The position numbers were made by a program, and so were the translations under genes. Positions 18,330 through 27,777 of a stretch of 60,158 bases of DNA are shown one piece after another; the first letter of the stretch is position 1, and the number at the start of each line of letters is the position of its first letter. Below the pieces are notes generated by a model. That model searched no databases, was not told the DNA's origin, and saw only the letters and a list, made by a program, of their open reading frames with translations. The stretch spans positions 1-60,158 of the forward strand of contig JAKQKB010000214.1 in NCBI GenBank assembly GCA_029560875.1, written 5' to 3'. This DNA comes from Bacteroidota bacterium. GTDB taxonomy: Bacteria > Bacteroidota > Bacteroidia > Bacteroidales > Tenuifilaceae.

Positions 18330-21194
18330 ATGCTTAAGTTTCTAACACCTCTCTTACTCCTTTTAAATATTAGTGGTTTCGGGCAAACTGCCGAAATACA
18401 CTCATTGGACAGTTTAATTGAAAAGTCTAAAGTTCTTGCTATTGAAAACCCACAGGAATCGAGGCGATTAGTTTTGGAAATTGAAAAAATATCAAAGGAA
18501 GGTAAGAATACGGATGATATTATTAAATCGCACATTGCCTTTGCAGAGTTCTATATTGCCAACAAACTATGGGTGCAAGCAGAAAACCACATTGACACAG
18601 CAACCTTATTGGCAAAAAAACAGCCAAACGTCATACAACAGGTAGATTTGTTGATTCTGCTTGGCAAAAAACAGTTTAAATCCGGGGACTACGACCAAAG
18701 CAAGCATTCGTTAACTCAAGCAACTCAACTTGCAACAAGGACAAAGAATAACGAATTGCTAATTAACATAAAACTTACAGAAGCAGAATTCTTCAAACAA
18801 CGTAATAAACATATTGAGTCAATTAGAATACTAAATGAAGCATTAGACATTGCCAACAGAAGCGCGAACAAAAAACTTCTAGCAGAATGTCACCAAAGTA
18901 TTGGGAGCACCTACTGGCAAACAGGGCATTACAACGAATCGTTAGAGAGCTACTACAAATCAGTCCTGATAAAGGAGTCTCTGAAGGACTCTATCGGCAT
19001 GATTCATCTCCTTAAAAACATTGGATTAGCCTACCGCGAGTTAGGTCAGTACGAAAAAGGAATCACAAACCTAACCCGAGGTCTTGAAATCGCCGAAATG
19101 CTGAACGATTCCCTAGAAATTGCGGATATGCTTAACAACATTGGTAGTTTACATTATAGGTTTAACCGATTCGAGGAGGCCACCAAGTTTTACAACAAAA
19201 GTTTAACCATCCGACAAAGTTTAGTACTAATTCGCTCTCAGATTAGTAGCCACGAAAACATTGCGAGAGCCCTATCGCAAAGAGCATTATACGAAGAAGC
19301 CTTGGACAACCTTAGCATTGCTCTCTCATTACAAGAGCGCCTTGTAGACCCCTTGTCCGAAGCATCTACCCTATCGGAAATGGGGAACCTTAATTTATCC
19401 AAAGGAAATGTGGCCGAGGCCCTAAGGAGGTATTTAATGGCGCTAAAAATCCGACAGACATATGGTAAGGACGAGGATGTAGCAAAATCGTTAACAAATA
19501 TTGGACTTGCTTACCGAAGGCTTGGAATGTTCAAAAGTGCCATTAAATATCTTGAGCAGGCACACGAAATTGTCAACAGAAACGAGTTGAATATAAACGA
19601 CGCATCGTACATCCTGCAGAACCTAGGACACATATACTTAGACCAAAAAAACTTTAAAAAAGCACTGACAATATATAAAGAGGCACTTACATTAAAGGAA
19701 AAGGGAGGCGATGGTGCTGGTACTTCAAAAATTCTTAAAAACATTGCTCAAGTGCAATTGCAGATTAATCAGATTAGTAACGCTAGAGCAATGCTTGCTC
19801 AAGCGTTAAAAATATCGAGCAGAATTAATGACCAAAAAGACATAGCCGACATCTTCAACGAAATGGGGAACGTTGAAAAGCAAGCAGGTAACTACGATAT
19901 TGCCATAAAGCATTACAGAAAAGCTGCTGAAGTTTATCAATCTTTATCGAATTTCGACAGTAAAGCGTTATGCATTAGAAAAATTGGCGAAATTCAGATT
20001 ATAAAAAAACAATTCACGGAAGCAGAGGAAAACATCAACCAATCCATTAAAACAGGATTCCAAACTGGAAATGCATACTTAAAGTCCTATGGATACTTAG
20101 CCAAACATGACCTTTACAAAGCAAAAGGAAACCATAAGTTAGCATTATCAAACTATATTCTACATACAAAAATTAAGGATAGCCTCGAAAACCTCAAACG
20201 CAACGAAGCAAACCTTGAAGCACAGCTAGACCTAGAACTTGACCAAAAGAAGACAGAAATAAAGGTTATGGAAGCCGAGGTGGAAACATTGAAACAAAAA
20301 GCAGAACTGGACAAAGCCAACATCGAAAAACAACGAAATTTCCGCAACTTTCTTATAGTTGTCATACTCCTTGTGCTAACGCTACTTGGTGCTGCAATAC
20401 TCAGTTTCTGGCAAAAACGAAAATATGCGCAAGCCCTTGAAGAGAAGATTGAGGAAATTAAGCAAATCAACGAAAAACTTATTGAGTCCGAGACCCATTT
20501 AAAACAGACAGTCCAAACAAAAGACAAACTTTTCTCTATTATTGCACACGACCTCCGAAGCCCATTCACTGCACTAGTGGGTCTATCCGAGGTACTTTCC
20601 GAAAAATCAAACGAACTAAGCTCCGAGGAAATTGCAGAGCTTAGCAAGCACATACACCAATCGGCAACAGGAGTGTTGGCATTAACGGATAACCTTTTGA
20701 GTTGGTCCAGAAGCCAAACAGGCAAACTAACAATTAATCCACAAACCTTCTCCCTAAAAGAAATTGTGGACAACATTGTTACCGTAGCCTCAATTCCAGC
20801 ACAAGAGAAGAAAATTGCCATAAACACAAAAATTGGCAATGATTTAAACATATACGCAGATTTCGACACTATAAGCACAGCCATTAGAAACTTAATTAGC
20901 AACGCTATAAAATTTACACCAACAGGTGGAAGCATATCGGTATCGGGCAAGAAGGTTTTGAACTACATCGAGATAAAAGTTGCCGACACAGGGATTGGCA
21001 TTGAGCCTGAAAATTTAGCAAAACTATTTAGGGTTGATGGACTTACCACCAAAGGCACTAACCAAGAAAGTGGAACAGGACTAGGATTGATACTATGCAA
21101 AGAGTTTGTTGAGAAAAACAACGGAAATATTTCAGTGGAAAGCATCATAGGATTAGGAACAACATTCACCATAACAATACCAGTCAATGACTAA
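18330..21194 (+). CDS. TPR-domain sensor histidine kinase (copy 2)
   Basis: A 954-residue paralogue of the preceding kinase with the same plan. A signal peptide (1-19) is followed by an enlarged periplasmic array of about 12-14 TPR repeats (about 60-600), a coiled coil, a membrane helix (about 673-693), HisKA with His740 in 'IIAHDLRSPFTAL', and HATPase with 'NLISNAIKF', 'DTGIGI' and 'GTGLGLILC'. The TPR array probably binds a partner protein or peptide, which the membrane helix couples to the kinase. No receiver is fused. Its last 8 bases overlap the start of xseB, so the two are translationally linked. Confidence 0.92.
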   Translation: MLKFLTPLLLLLNISGFGQTAEIHSLDSLIEKSKVLAIENPQESRRLVLEIEKISKEGKNTDDIIKSHIAFAEFYIANKLWVQAENHIDTATLLAKKQPNVIQQVDLLILLGKKQFKSGDYDQSKHSLTQATQLATRTKNNELLINIKLTEAEFFKQRNKHIESIRILNEALDIANRSANKKLLAECHQSIGSTYWQTGHYNESLESYYKSVLIKESLKDSIGMIHLLKNIGLAYRELGQYEKGITNLTRGLEIAEMLNDSLEIADMLNNIGSLHYRFNRFEEATKFYNKSLTIRQSLVLIRSQISSHENIARALSQRALYEEALDNLSIALSLQERLVDPLSEASTLSEMGNLNLSKGNVAEALRRYLMALKIRQTYGKDEDVAKSLTNIGLAYRRLGMFKSAIKYLEQAHEIVNRNELNINDASYILQNLGHIYLDQKNFKKALTIYKEALTLKEKGGDGAGTSKILKNIAQVQLQINQISNARAMLAQALKISSRINDQKDIADIFNEMGNVEKQAGNYDIAIKHYRKAAEVYQSLSNFDSKALCIRKIGEIQIIKKQFTEAEENINQSIKTGFQTGNAYLKSYGYLAKHDLYKAKGNHKLALSNYILHTKIKDSLENLKRNEANLEAQLDLELDQKKTEIKVMEAEVETLKQKAELDKANIEKQRNFRNFLIVVILLVLTLLGAAILSFWQKRKYAQALEEKIEEIKQINEKLIESETHLKQTVQTKDKLFSIIAHDLRSPFTALVGLSEVLSEKSNELSSEEIAELSKHIHQSATGVLALTDNLLSWSRSQTGKLTINPQTFSLKEIVDNIVTVASIPAQEKKIAINTKIGNDLNIYADFDTISTAIRNLISNAIKFTPTGGSISVSGKKVLNYIEIKVADTGIGIEPENLAKLFRVDGLTTKGTNQESGTGLGLILCKEFVEKNNGNISVESIIGLGTTFTITIPVND

Positions 21195-21390
21195 AAAAAT
21201 ACTAAAATACAGCGAAGCAATTAGCGAGATTGAAGATATTGTAGCACAAATTGAATCCAACGAATTGGATATTGATGAACTAACCGAAAAATTAAAACGA
21301 GTATCGGAACTTCTTAAATTTTGCAAGGCAAAACTTCGCAACACAGAGGAAGAGGTTCAGAAAATTATGAAGGATTTTGCTGAGGAGTAA
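21187..21390 (+). CDS. xseB: Exodeoxyribonuclease VII small subunit
   Basis: A 67-residue helical subunit that binds the coiled coil of XseA. The motif order is typical: 'YSEAISEIEDIVAQIESNEL', then 'DIDELTEKLKRVSELLKFCK' and 'LRNTEEEVQKI'. Length fits the family (60-85). It overlaps the second TPR kinase by 8 bases and is separated from xseA by both kinases. Confidence 0.94.
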   Translation: MTKKILKYSEAISEIEDIVAQIESNELDIDELTEKLKRVSELLKFCKAKLRNTEEEVQKIMKDFAEE

Positions 21391-21474
21391 TGCAACATAC
21401 CATTATTGAGTATAGATTATTCCAAAATTTATATATCTTAAAGGGCTGAAACTTATATCAACCAATATTTTTAA

Positions 21475-23082
21475 ATGGCTTATAGGATTTTAATTGCTTG
21501 TGGTTCTGAAAAACTAAATCAGGAAATTGAATGTGTTCTTGGTTTAGCCGAAGATGAGTTTTTGGTAAGTTCATTGACTAAAACTGAAAACATCATCAAA
21601 AACATCACAGACCTTAATCCTGACATACTTATTTTTGATGTTCACTTTGTTGATGGAGCCACAGCCGACATGCTATCAGTTATTAAGGCAGACCCTCTTA
21701 CCTCCGATTTACCAATTATTGCATTGGCGGACTTCCTACAACCCGAAAAAATACAAGCGCTTTTCCATGCTGGTGCCGACGATTTTATTGGACAACCCAT
21801 ATCTGCTTCGGAACTTATACAGCGGATAATGGTTGGCATACAAAGAGGCAGGCTATTACAAAAACTGAAGGACCAGTCAAATCAATTAAACGATATATCA
21901 TCTGCAATTAGCAAGGCAGGAAGTTCTGTTGTTGTAATAAACGAACAAGGCAAAATATCGTGGGTAAATGAGGGCTTTAAGCGCCTCTACGAATGCTCGC
22001 TAGACGATTTCCTGAGAGTCTATGGCGATAATCTTTTCAGCACAGACACGAACCCGACTACCTACAATGCCATGAAAAGGTGTCGGGAATTAGGAGAATA
22101 TGTTGTTTACGATAGCACATGGATTACACCAGAAGGGAAAGAAAAATTTATTCAAACCACACTAACACCCATTTTCGATTCCCTTCAAAATTTCAGTCAT
22201 ATTGTTGCCATAGAAACAGATATCACCGAACTGAAAAATATTGAACAAACACTCGAGGAAAAGCACGAACACTTGCTTACTATAACAGAGAACCTTGAGA
22301 ATGCTAATTCTGTACTCGAAAAGCAACAAGAAGAAATTCAAAAGCAGTCAAAAGCTCTTGAAGAGGAAAAACTAAAATCAGAAAACCTACTTAAAAATAT
22401 TCTCCCCTGGGAAGTAGCCTATTCATTACAAAAGAAGGGAGTTTACAAACCAAAGAAGTTCAAGGAAGTGTCGGTGATGTTTACTGATTTTGTCGGCTTC
22501 TCAAAAGTCAGCGTAGCATACGAGGATATTGACGAGTTTCTAAACGTACTAAGCGGTTATTTTGAGGCTTTCGACGAGATAACATCCCAACGATTCATTG
22601 AGAAAATTAAGACTATAGGAGATAGCTATATGTGCGTTGGTGGACTACCCCGCACAAACCGAAGCCATCCCTTCGATACTGTTTTAGCGGCACTTGAAAT
22701 ACAACGTTATGCCAGAGCAATGGCCGAACTAGCCAAAGAAGAAAACAAGCCAATTTGGAATTTAAGAGTTGGAATACATAGCGGAAGTGTAATTGCTGGA
22801 GTAATCGGCAAGCATAAGTTTGCTTACGATATATGGGGCGATACAGTTAATATTGCCAGCAGAATGGAAACTGCAGCAGAATCAGGCAGAGTTAACATAT
22901 CTGAAACAACCTATGCATATATAAAAGATTACTTTATATGCACATCAAGGGGGAAAATTCCGGCTAAAAATATCGGAGAAATCGAAATGTACTTTGTAGA
23001 AAGAATAAGGCCAGAATACTCAGAAGATACCGAAGGACTTATTCCTAACGCTGTGTTCCGAAAAATAATTTCCTCATTATAA
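21475..23082 (+). CDS. Class III adenylate cyclase with pseudo-receiver and PAS domains
   Basis: A cytoplasmic cyclase of 535 residues. Residues 4-122 form a response-regulator-like receiver. Asp55 is kept, but the acidic pair at the start is replaced (Cys9-Gly10-Ser11), the Thr/Ser is Ala85 and the invariant Lys is Gln107, so normal phosphorylation is doubtful. A PAS domain (about 140-255) and a coiled coil (about 255-310) precede the cyclase domain (about 325-512). That domain has metal ligands Asp338 ('MFTDFVGFS') and Asp383 ('IKTIGDSYM'), adenine-selecting Lys379 and Asp452, and transition-state residues Asn459 and Arg463 ('YDIWGDTVNIASRM'). The active site is therefore complete and predicts cAMP, not cGMP. 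Upstream lie xseB and the TPR kinases; a membrane protein gene follows 16 bases later. Confidence 0.93.
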   Translation: MAYRILIACGSEKLNQEIECVLGLAEDEFLVSSLTKTENIIKNITDLNPDILIFDVHFVDGATADMLSVIKADPLTSDLPIIALADFLQPEKIQALFHAGADDFIGQPISASELIQRIMVGIQRGRLLQKLKDQSNQLNDISSAISKAGSSVVVINEQGKISWVNEGFKRLYECSLDDFLRVYGDNLFSTDTNPTTYNAMKRCRELGEYVVYDSTWITPEGKEKFIQTTLTPIFDSLQNFSHIVAIETDITELKNIEQTLEEKHEHLLTITENLENANSVLEKQQEEIQKQSKALEEEKLKSENLLKNILPWEVAYSLQKKGVYKPKKFKEVSVMFTDFVGFSKVSVAYEDIDEFLNVLSGYFEAFDEITSQRFIEKIKTIGDSYMCVGGLPRTNRSHPFDTVLAALEIQRYARAMAELAKEENKPIWNLRVGIHSGSVIAGVIGKHKFAYDIWGDTVNIASRMETAAESGRVNISETTYAYIKDYFICTSRGKIPAKNIGEIEMYFVERIRPEYSEDTEGLIPNAVFRKIISSL

Positions 23083-23098
23083 CCCAACATCAACGCTG

Positions 23099-24550
23099 AT
23101 GCTGAGAAAGATTGCGTATTATTTTCTTCTATTATTTTTGTTAGCCGACATAGGATACTCCTTTTTACAACACTACAACAAACCTTTTGACGGAGATATG
23201 GCTGGAGGAATTGTGCCAGGCGAAGATGTTAAGCCCATTCTCGGAAACCCTTTTGGAGTTAAGGCTATAACGGAACACCAGGAATATCCAAACCCTAACA
23301 GGTTCTTTTCTCATTGGTTCTTTTACGAATACTTTAACACTGTTCCAATTCTAATTCAGAAAGTTACTAGTCCAATTAACAGCGCTTACTTGGCATGTGC
23401 TTTATCAAAAACATTCATTCAAATTATTTTAATCATATCGCTTGCAATTGCAATTACAGGGAATTCTAATCCACTTAAGTTTAACTTCATTTTAGCAGCA
23501 TTTCTTGTAACACCATTATTTCAAACAAATGGCTATAGAGGATATATGGGCATAATTGACCCCGCCACAACCTATACCTTTTTCTATGCTCTTCCAGTCA
23601 TTTTACTTATTTTATATTTTACACCTTTGTTCCTCACTCATTTTTATGGTAAAAAGACTACAGTCCATAAGTTTATCAAATTTTTATGGATTCCACTAGC
23701 TCTAATATCGAGCCTGAGCGGACCTTTAAACCCTGGAATATCATTGGTGATAAGCCTTTTGTTACTTTCACAATGTTTTATTCAAAATTTTAAAACTTGC
23801 ATTAAGCCGGACATTTTCGCCCGAATAAAATATGGTATCCATAACATACCAAGCGATTATTACTTTTACCTAGTACCCATCTCAGTTTTCTCCCTATACT
23901 CGTTATACCTTGGACAATTTAACTCTATAAACTCATATCACAACACATCGTTAATTGAGTTATACAGTAAGTTACCTCAAGGAATATTCTACTCATTCAC
24001 CCAAAAACTTGGATTTCCTGTACTATTTATTGCCCTAATAATAAATGCAATAATCATTAAAAGGATAAATCTCTGGGAGTCAAGCAGAATCCTGAGAACC
24101 TATAAATGGATTGCTATATTCTCGCTGGCATACATCTTACTTCTGCCTATGGGTGGATACAGGGACTATAGACCGTATATTTTGAGGTATGATACGATTA
24201 TTCCAATTACACTAAGTTTAATGTTTCTATTCGGTAAAAGCACACTATTTATCTTCAACAGCATTACTCCCAAGCAAAATAAACTTTACACTGCCCTAAT
24301 AGCATGCATCCTATTTGTATTTATTTATTCTGATAAACCAGAGTTTGGCCAAAATGAATGTGAGCGAAACGCAATTATACAAATAGCCAACTCACCCAAT
24401 TATATTGTTGAACTATCTGACTCTTGCACTATTATGTCGTGGGGTACTATTGAAAAACCTGCAGAATCGGAACTGAAAACAAAACTACTTAAAAGGTGGA
24501 AAATAATTAACGATGATAAACTATTCTATCAGCCAATTAACAACAAATAA
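23099..24550 (+). CDS. Polytopic membrane protein of unknown function
   Basis: This 483-residue protein has about ten hydrophobic segments, beginning with 'YYFLLLFLLADIGYSFL', and a short periplasmic-looking loop 'FDGDMAGGIVPGEDVKPILG' at residues 32-51. The distribution recalls GT-C or O-antigen-type integral membrane proteins of Bacteroidota, but no catalytic motif is evident and I do not recognise the family. The gene begins 16 bases after the cyclase stop and is likely cotranscribed with it. Confidence 0.8.
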   Translation: MLRKIAYYFLLLFLLADIGYSFLQHYNKPFDGDMAGGIVPGEDVKPILGNPFGVKAITEHQEYPNPNRFFSHWFFYEYFNTVPILIQKVTSPINSAYLACALSKTFIQIILIISLAIAITGNSNPLKFNFILAAFLVTPLFQTNGYRGYMGIIDPATTYTFFYALPVILLILYFTPLFLTHFYGKKTTVHKFIKFLWIPLALISSLSGPLNPGISLVISLLLLSQCFIQNFKTCIKPDIFARIKYGIHNIPSDYYFYLVPISVFSLYSLYLGQFNSINSYHNTSLIELYSKLPQGIFYSFTQKLGFPVLFIALIINAIIIKRINLWESSRILRTYKWIAIFSLAYILLLPMGGYRDYRPYILRYDTIIPITLSLMFLFGKSTLFIFNSITPKQNKLYTALIACILFVFIYSDKPEFGQNECERNAIIQIANSPNYIVELSDSCTIMSWGTIEKPAESELKTKLLKRWKIINDDKLFYQPINNK

Positions 24551-24588
24551 GGACTAAAGCCCCTCAAAAGAAACACTTAGGGTTACCA

Positions 24589-25083
24589 CTACTTTTGTGC
24601 AGCATCATCAACGTTAGAGAAGCTGAAAGGCAAAAGAAAACGTACATCTTCAATTTTAACAATCTTCTCCTGCCCTACCATGATTACGGAGTATGGCTTT
24701 GCACCTATATTCCTATACTCAATCATTACTTGCCTACAAGCACCACATGGAGATATAGGTGCTTGAATTATCTCATCCATATAGCTGGCTACAATTGCAA
24801 TGGAAACCACTGGAACCTTAGGAAATTTAGCACCTGCATAGAATAATGCAACTCGCTCAGCACATAGTCCCGAAGGATAGGCTCCATTCTCCTGATTACT
24901 TCCAGAAATAATTTCACCATTCTCCAGCAAAACTGCAGCACCAACTCTAAAATGAGAATACGGAGAGTAACTTGTAACCAATACGTCCTTAGCTTTTTGA
25001 ATCAAATTGATTTCGAGAGGGGTAAGTTCCTTTTCGCTCTTATACTCGGAATACTTTACTACAAACTCCTTAAATTGGCTCAT
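24589..25083 (-). CDS. cdd: Cytidine deaminase
   Basis: Zinc enzyme converting (deoxy)cytidine to (deoxy)uridine in pyrimidine salvage. At 164 residues it is the homotetrameric type. The active-site 'GLCAERVALFYAGA' (one zinc Cys and the catalytic Glu) and 'SPCGACRQVM' (two zinc Cys) are intact, and 'YSPYSHFRVGAAV' forms the substrate-binding loop. The N-terminal 20 residues precede the standard start of the fold. The gene is transcribed from its own promoter at 25136-25165. Confidence 0.96.
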   Translation of the reverse strand: MSQFKEFVVKYSEYKSEKELTPLEINLIQKAKDVLVTSYSPYSHFRVGAAVLLENGEIISGSNQENGAYPSGLCAERVALFYAGAKFPKVPVVSIAIVASYMDEIIQAPISPCGACRQVMIEYRNIGAKPYSVIMVGQEKIVKIEDVRFLLPFSFSNVDDAAQK

Positions 25084-25101
25084 TTTGCAATATTTAAATT
25101 A

Positions 25102-25132
25102 GGCAACTGTAAAAAAAACGACTACAGTTGCC
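25102..25132 (-). promoter_or_regulatory. 10-bp perfect stem-loop at the predicted 5' end of cdd mRNA
   Basis: GGCAACTGTA (25102-25111) and TACAGTTGCC (25123-25132) form a perfect stem with an 11-base loop containing T8 on the minus strand. The predicted cdd start lies at about 25130, so the transcript would begin inside this stem. The alternative reading is a terminator of the upstream aspartase gene, but no T run follows the stem on the minus strand. Confidence 0.6.
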
Positions 25133-25135
25133 CTT

Positions 25136-25165
25136 CAAAGGTAATAATTTGTTACAAAATGCAAA
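25136..25165 (-). promoter_or_regulatory. Bacteroidota promoter of cdd
   Basis: On the minus strand TTTG (25162-25165), an 18-base spacer and TACCTTTG (25136-25143) give a full match. It begins 5 bases past the aspartase stop codon. Confidence 0.75.
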
Positions 25166-25169
25166 ACAA

Positions 25170-27029
25170 TCAAAGTTTCATCTTACGAGGCTTAATCATA
25201 TTCTCGGGGGCGAGTATCATATCTAACTGTTCTTTTGTAAGTAGCCCTTTCTCCAAAACCAGTTCATAAACTCCTCTATTAGAAACTAATGCCTCTTTAG
25301 CTAATTGAGTTGAAGCCTCGTATCCAATATACGGATTGAGTGCTGTTACAAGTCCAATACTATGATAAACCATATTTTTGCAATGCTCCTCGTTGGCAGT
25401 AATACCATCAACACAACGGTACTTTAACGTGTTCATACCGTTTTTAAGCATTTCAATTGATTCAAAAATGCTCTGAACAATTACTGGTTCAAAAACATTC
25501 AGTTCCAGCTGTCCACCTTCAGCGGCAAGAGTTACCGTTAAATCGTTACCAATTACCTTAAACGCAATTTGATTCACAACCTCAGGAATAACAGGATTTA
25601 CCTTTCCTGGCATAATTGACGAGCCTGGTTGCATAGGTGGGAGATTTATCTCATTTAAACCTGTTCTTGGCCCAGAGGATAGTAAGCGTAAATCGTTGCT
25701 AATCTTAGAAAGTTTAACAGCCAAACGCTTAACTGCCGATGAATACATAACAAAAGCTCCCGTATCCTGAGTTGCTTCTACCAAATTAGCGGCCAACACT
25801 AACTCCATTCCTGTAATTCGCCTTAAATGTTCCAAGACTTTTTCAGGATACTCGGGTTCAGAATTTATACCAGTTCCAATGGCAGTAGCCCCCATGTTAA
25901 TTTCGAGGAATAATTTTGCATTCTGATTTAACCTATCTATCTCCTCCCCTAATGTAACAGCATAAGCCTCGAATGCTTGCCCTAATGTCATGGGCACTGC
26001 ATCCTGTAGTTGTGTTCTGCCCATCTTTATTACGTGGGCAAATTCCTTCGCTTTATGTCTAAATGACTCAATAAGCAGCTCCAACACTTTAACCAGTTTA
26101 ATATTGGAGTTGTATATGGCAATTTTTACAGCAGTAGGATAGGCATCGTTAGTTGATTGTGAAAGGTTGACATGGTTTAGGGGGTGACAATGCTTGTATT
26201 CTCCTTTAGAATAGCCCATTATTTCGAGTGCTCTATTGGCAATAACCTCATTGGCATTCATATTAGTAGATGTTCCTGCGCCGCCCTGAATCATATCAAC
26301 CACAAAGTGGTTGTGAAATTTACCATGAGTAATTTCTAGGCAAGCCAGCACAATGGCCTCTTTTACTCTCTCATCAATCAAGCCCAAATCAAAATTAGCC
26401 TCTGCTGCAGCTTGCTTAACCATTGCCAAAGCATCAATTATATCAGGGAAGAAGTTTAGGGTTACACCGGAGATATTAAAATTTTCTATGGCTCTCAATG
26501 TTTGGACACCATAATAGCATTCAGCCGGAACATCTCTTTCGCCCAGCAAATCATGCTCAATCCTTGTACTCCCCGATTCGTATTGCGATGCAGGATTAAC
26601 CATTCGGTTATTTGCATGGCGCATTCTACGCTGAATTACTCGGGTTATATTAGCAAGAACCTTAACACTTATTTCCGCATTCTTGCTTAACACATCATTC
26701 TCAACTTTAAACACCACAGTAGGCTTAAGTGCACGAGCCGATGTGGAATGAGGTGAGTTGCTTGCCCATGCACCCTCACCAAGAAAATCGCCACTGGAAA
26801 AGTAGGTTAACTTCAACTCTACTCCAAATGGGTTACTTTTGAACAGTTCTACTTCACCATCGTAAATAATCATAATACCTTCGCGTGGACCATTTTCGCG
26901 AAAAAGCATTTCCCCAACATCAAACTTGTGCTCAGTAACTCCTTTAGCAAGACTACCAAGTTCTTTATCGTTAAGACCCCTGAAAAGCTCTATCTTTTGC
27001 AAGAAGCCTACAATCTTATTATTATCCAT
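25170..27029 (-). CDS. aspA: Aspartate ammonia-lyase with N-terminal cyclic-nucleotide-binding-like domain
   Basis: A fusion of 619 residues. Residues 5-125 form a CRP-type sensor beta-roll ('[19 protein letters not shown]'), and residues 155-619 a full aspartase of the fumarase/aspartase superfamily, which splits aspartate to fumarate and ammonia. The catalytic loop '[11 protein letters not shown]' has Ser470-Ser471, and '[14 protein letters not shown]' is the substrate loop. In the phosphate-binding cassette the Gly84-Glu85 pair is kept, but the arginine that grips the cyclic phosphate aligns with His94 (PHSTSARAL against PRxAxxRA), so ligand binding is uncertain. I chose ATG at 27029; the longer TTG start (27074) lies inside a promoter element. 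The standalone enzyme is about 470 residues. Confidence 0.93.
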   Translation of the reverse strand: MDNNKIVGFLQKIELFRGLNDKELGSLAKGVTEHKFDVGEMLFRENGPREGIMIIYDGEVELFKSNPFGVELKLTYFSSGDFLGEGAWASNSPHSTSARALKPTVVFKVENDVLSKNAEISVKVLANITRVIQRRMRHANNRMVNPASQYESGSTRIEHDLLGERDVPAECYYGVQTLRAIENFNISGVTLNFFPDIIDALAMVKQAAAEANFDLGLIDERVKEAIVLACLEITHGKFHNHFVVDMIQGGAGTSTNMNANEVIANRALEIMGYSKGEYKHCHPLNHVNLSQSTNDAYPTAVKIAIYNSNIKLVKVLELLIESFRHKAKEFAHVIKMGRTQLQDAVPMTLGQAFEAYAVTLGEEIDRLNQNAKLFLEINMGATAIGTGINSEPEYPEKVLEHLRRITGMELVLAANLVEATQDTGAFVMYSSAVKRLAVKLSKISNDLRLLSSGPRTGLNEINLPPMQPGSSIMPGKVNPVIPEVVNQIAFKVIGNDLTVTLAAEGGQLELNVFEPVIVQSIFESIEMLKNGMNTLKYRCVDGITANEEHCKNMVYHSIGLVTALNPYIGYEASTQLAKEALVSNRGVYELVLEKGLLTKEQLDMILAPENMIKPRKMKL

Positions 27030-27071
27030 ACAAATTGATTTACTGTTATGGTTAAAACAACTGTTCTTAGG

Positions 27072-27079
27072 CAAAGTTA
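27072..27079 (-). promoter_or_regulatory. -7 promoter element of the aspartase gene
   Basis: TAACTTTG on the minus strand fits TAnnTTTG and lies 42 bases upstream of the ATG at 27029. No clear -33 TTTG is present. Its position rules out the alternative TTG start inside it. Confidence 0.5.
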
Positions 27080-27338
27080 AAAATTAAAGCAGCCACTATA
27101 CCTTTAAAAAACATGCTTTGCAATACAACTCAAAAGCGCAAAACACTAGCAATGAACTATAAGCACACTTTACTCATATGCAATTTAAGAAGATTTAACA
27201 GATTATTCAATTAACAGACAAATCGGAAAAAGAGATTGTTTAAAAACTTAAATTATTTTGCAAATTCTATCAAGAAACAATAATATTCTTTTACTTTTAA
27301 AATACCTTTCGTTCAGATTAGCACTATATTGTCAAAAC

Positions 27339-27770
27339 ATGAAACAAATTATAACAACTATTCTTCTCGCAACATTAACACTGTGTTGTAGCACTTCCAA
27401 CTTTGAGCAGGACAGGAAAGAAATAATGGCTGTTATGGATTTACAGGCTCAATGCTGGAGCCGAGGCGATATTGATGGTTTTATGGACGGTTACTGGAAA
27501 TCGGATAGTTTGCGCTTCCTTGGGCGGAGAGGACTAACTAAGGGTTGGCAAACCACGCTCGATAACTACAAAAAGGCCTACCCAGATAAAAGCGCAATGG
27601 GTAAATTGGTTTTCAACTACATTTCGTTTGAGCCAATGAACGAGAAACAGATGTTTGTTGTTGGCAAGTGGACTCTTGAGAGAGAAAAAGACACCTTAGG
27701 TGGTTACTACTCTTTGCTATGGCAAAAGTTTGATAGTGAGTGGAGGGTTATTTTTGATCACACAAACTAG
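27339..27770 (+). CDS. DUF4440/SnoaL-like lipoprotein
   Basis: A 143-residue secreted lipoprotein. The signal peptide ends in a lipobox at 'LTLCCS' (Cys16). The mature part is a single NTF2-like alpha+beta cone ('QAQCWSRGDIDGFMDGYWKS' and the closing 'YSLLWQKFDSEWRVIFDHT'), close to the DUF4440 / nuclear-transport-factor fold. Its ligand or reaction is unknown. A longer in-frame TTG start at 27258 exists but would put the signal peptide inside the protein, so ATG 27339 is preferred. The 260 bases before it are AT-rich with only weak promoter matches. Confidence 0.85.
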   Translation: MKQIITTILLATLTLCCSTSNFEQDRKEIMAVMDLQAQCWSRGDIDGFMDGYWKSDSLRFLGRRGLTKGWQTTLDNYKKAYPDKSAMGKLVFNYISFEPMNEKQMFVVGKWTLEREKDTLGGYYSLLWQKFDSEWRVIFDHTN

Positions 27771-27777
27771 AGTGCTT

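Noticed and set aside
20153..20950. A 265-codon open frame antisense to the second TPR kinase
   Set aside because: It lies fully opposite a gene with complete kinase motifs, has no recognisable domain and a Ser-rich composition typical of antisense frames.
27030..27074. A TTG start that would extend the aspartase fusion by 15 residues
   Set aside because: The TTG is part of the -7 element TAACTTTG; ATG 27029 starts the sensor domain.
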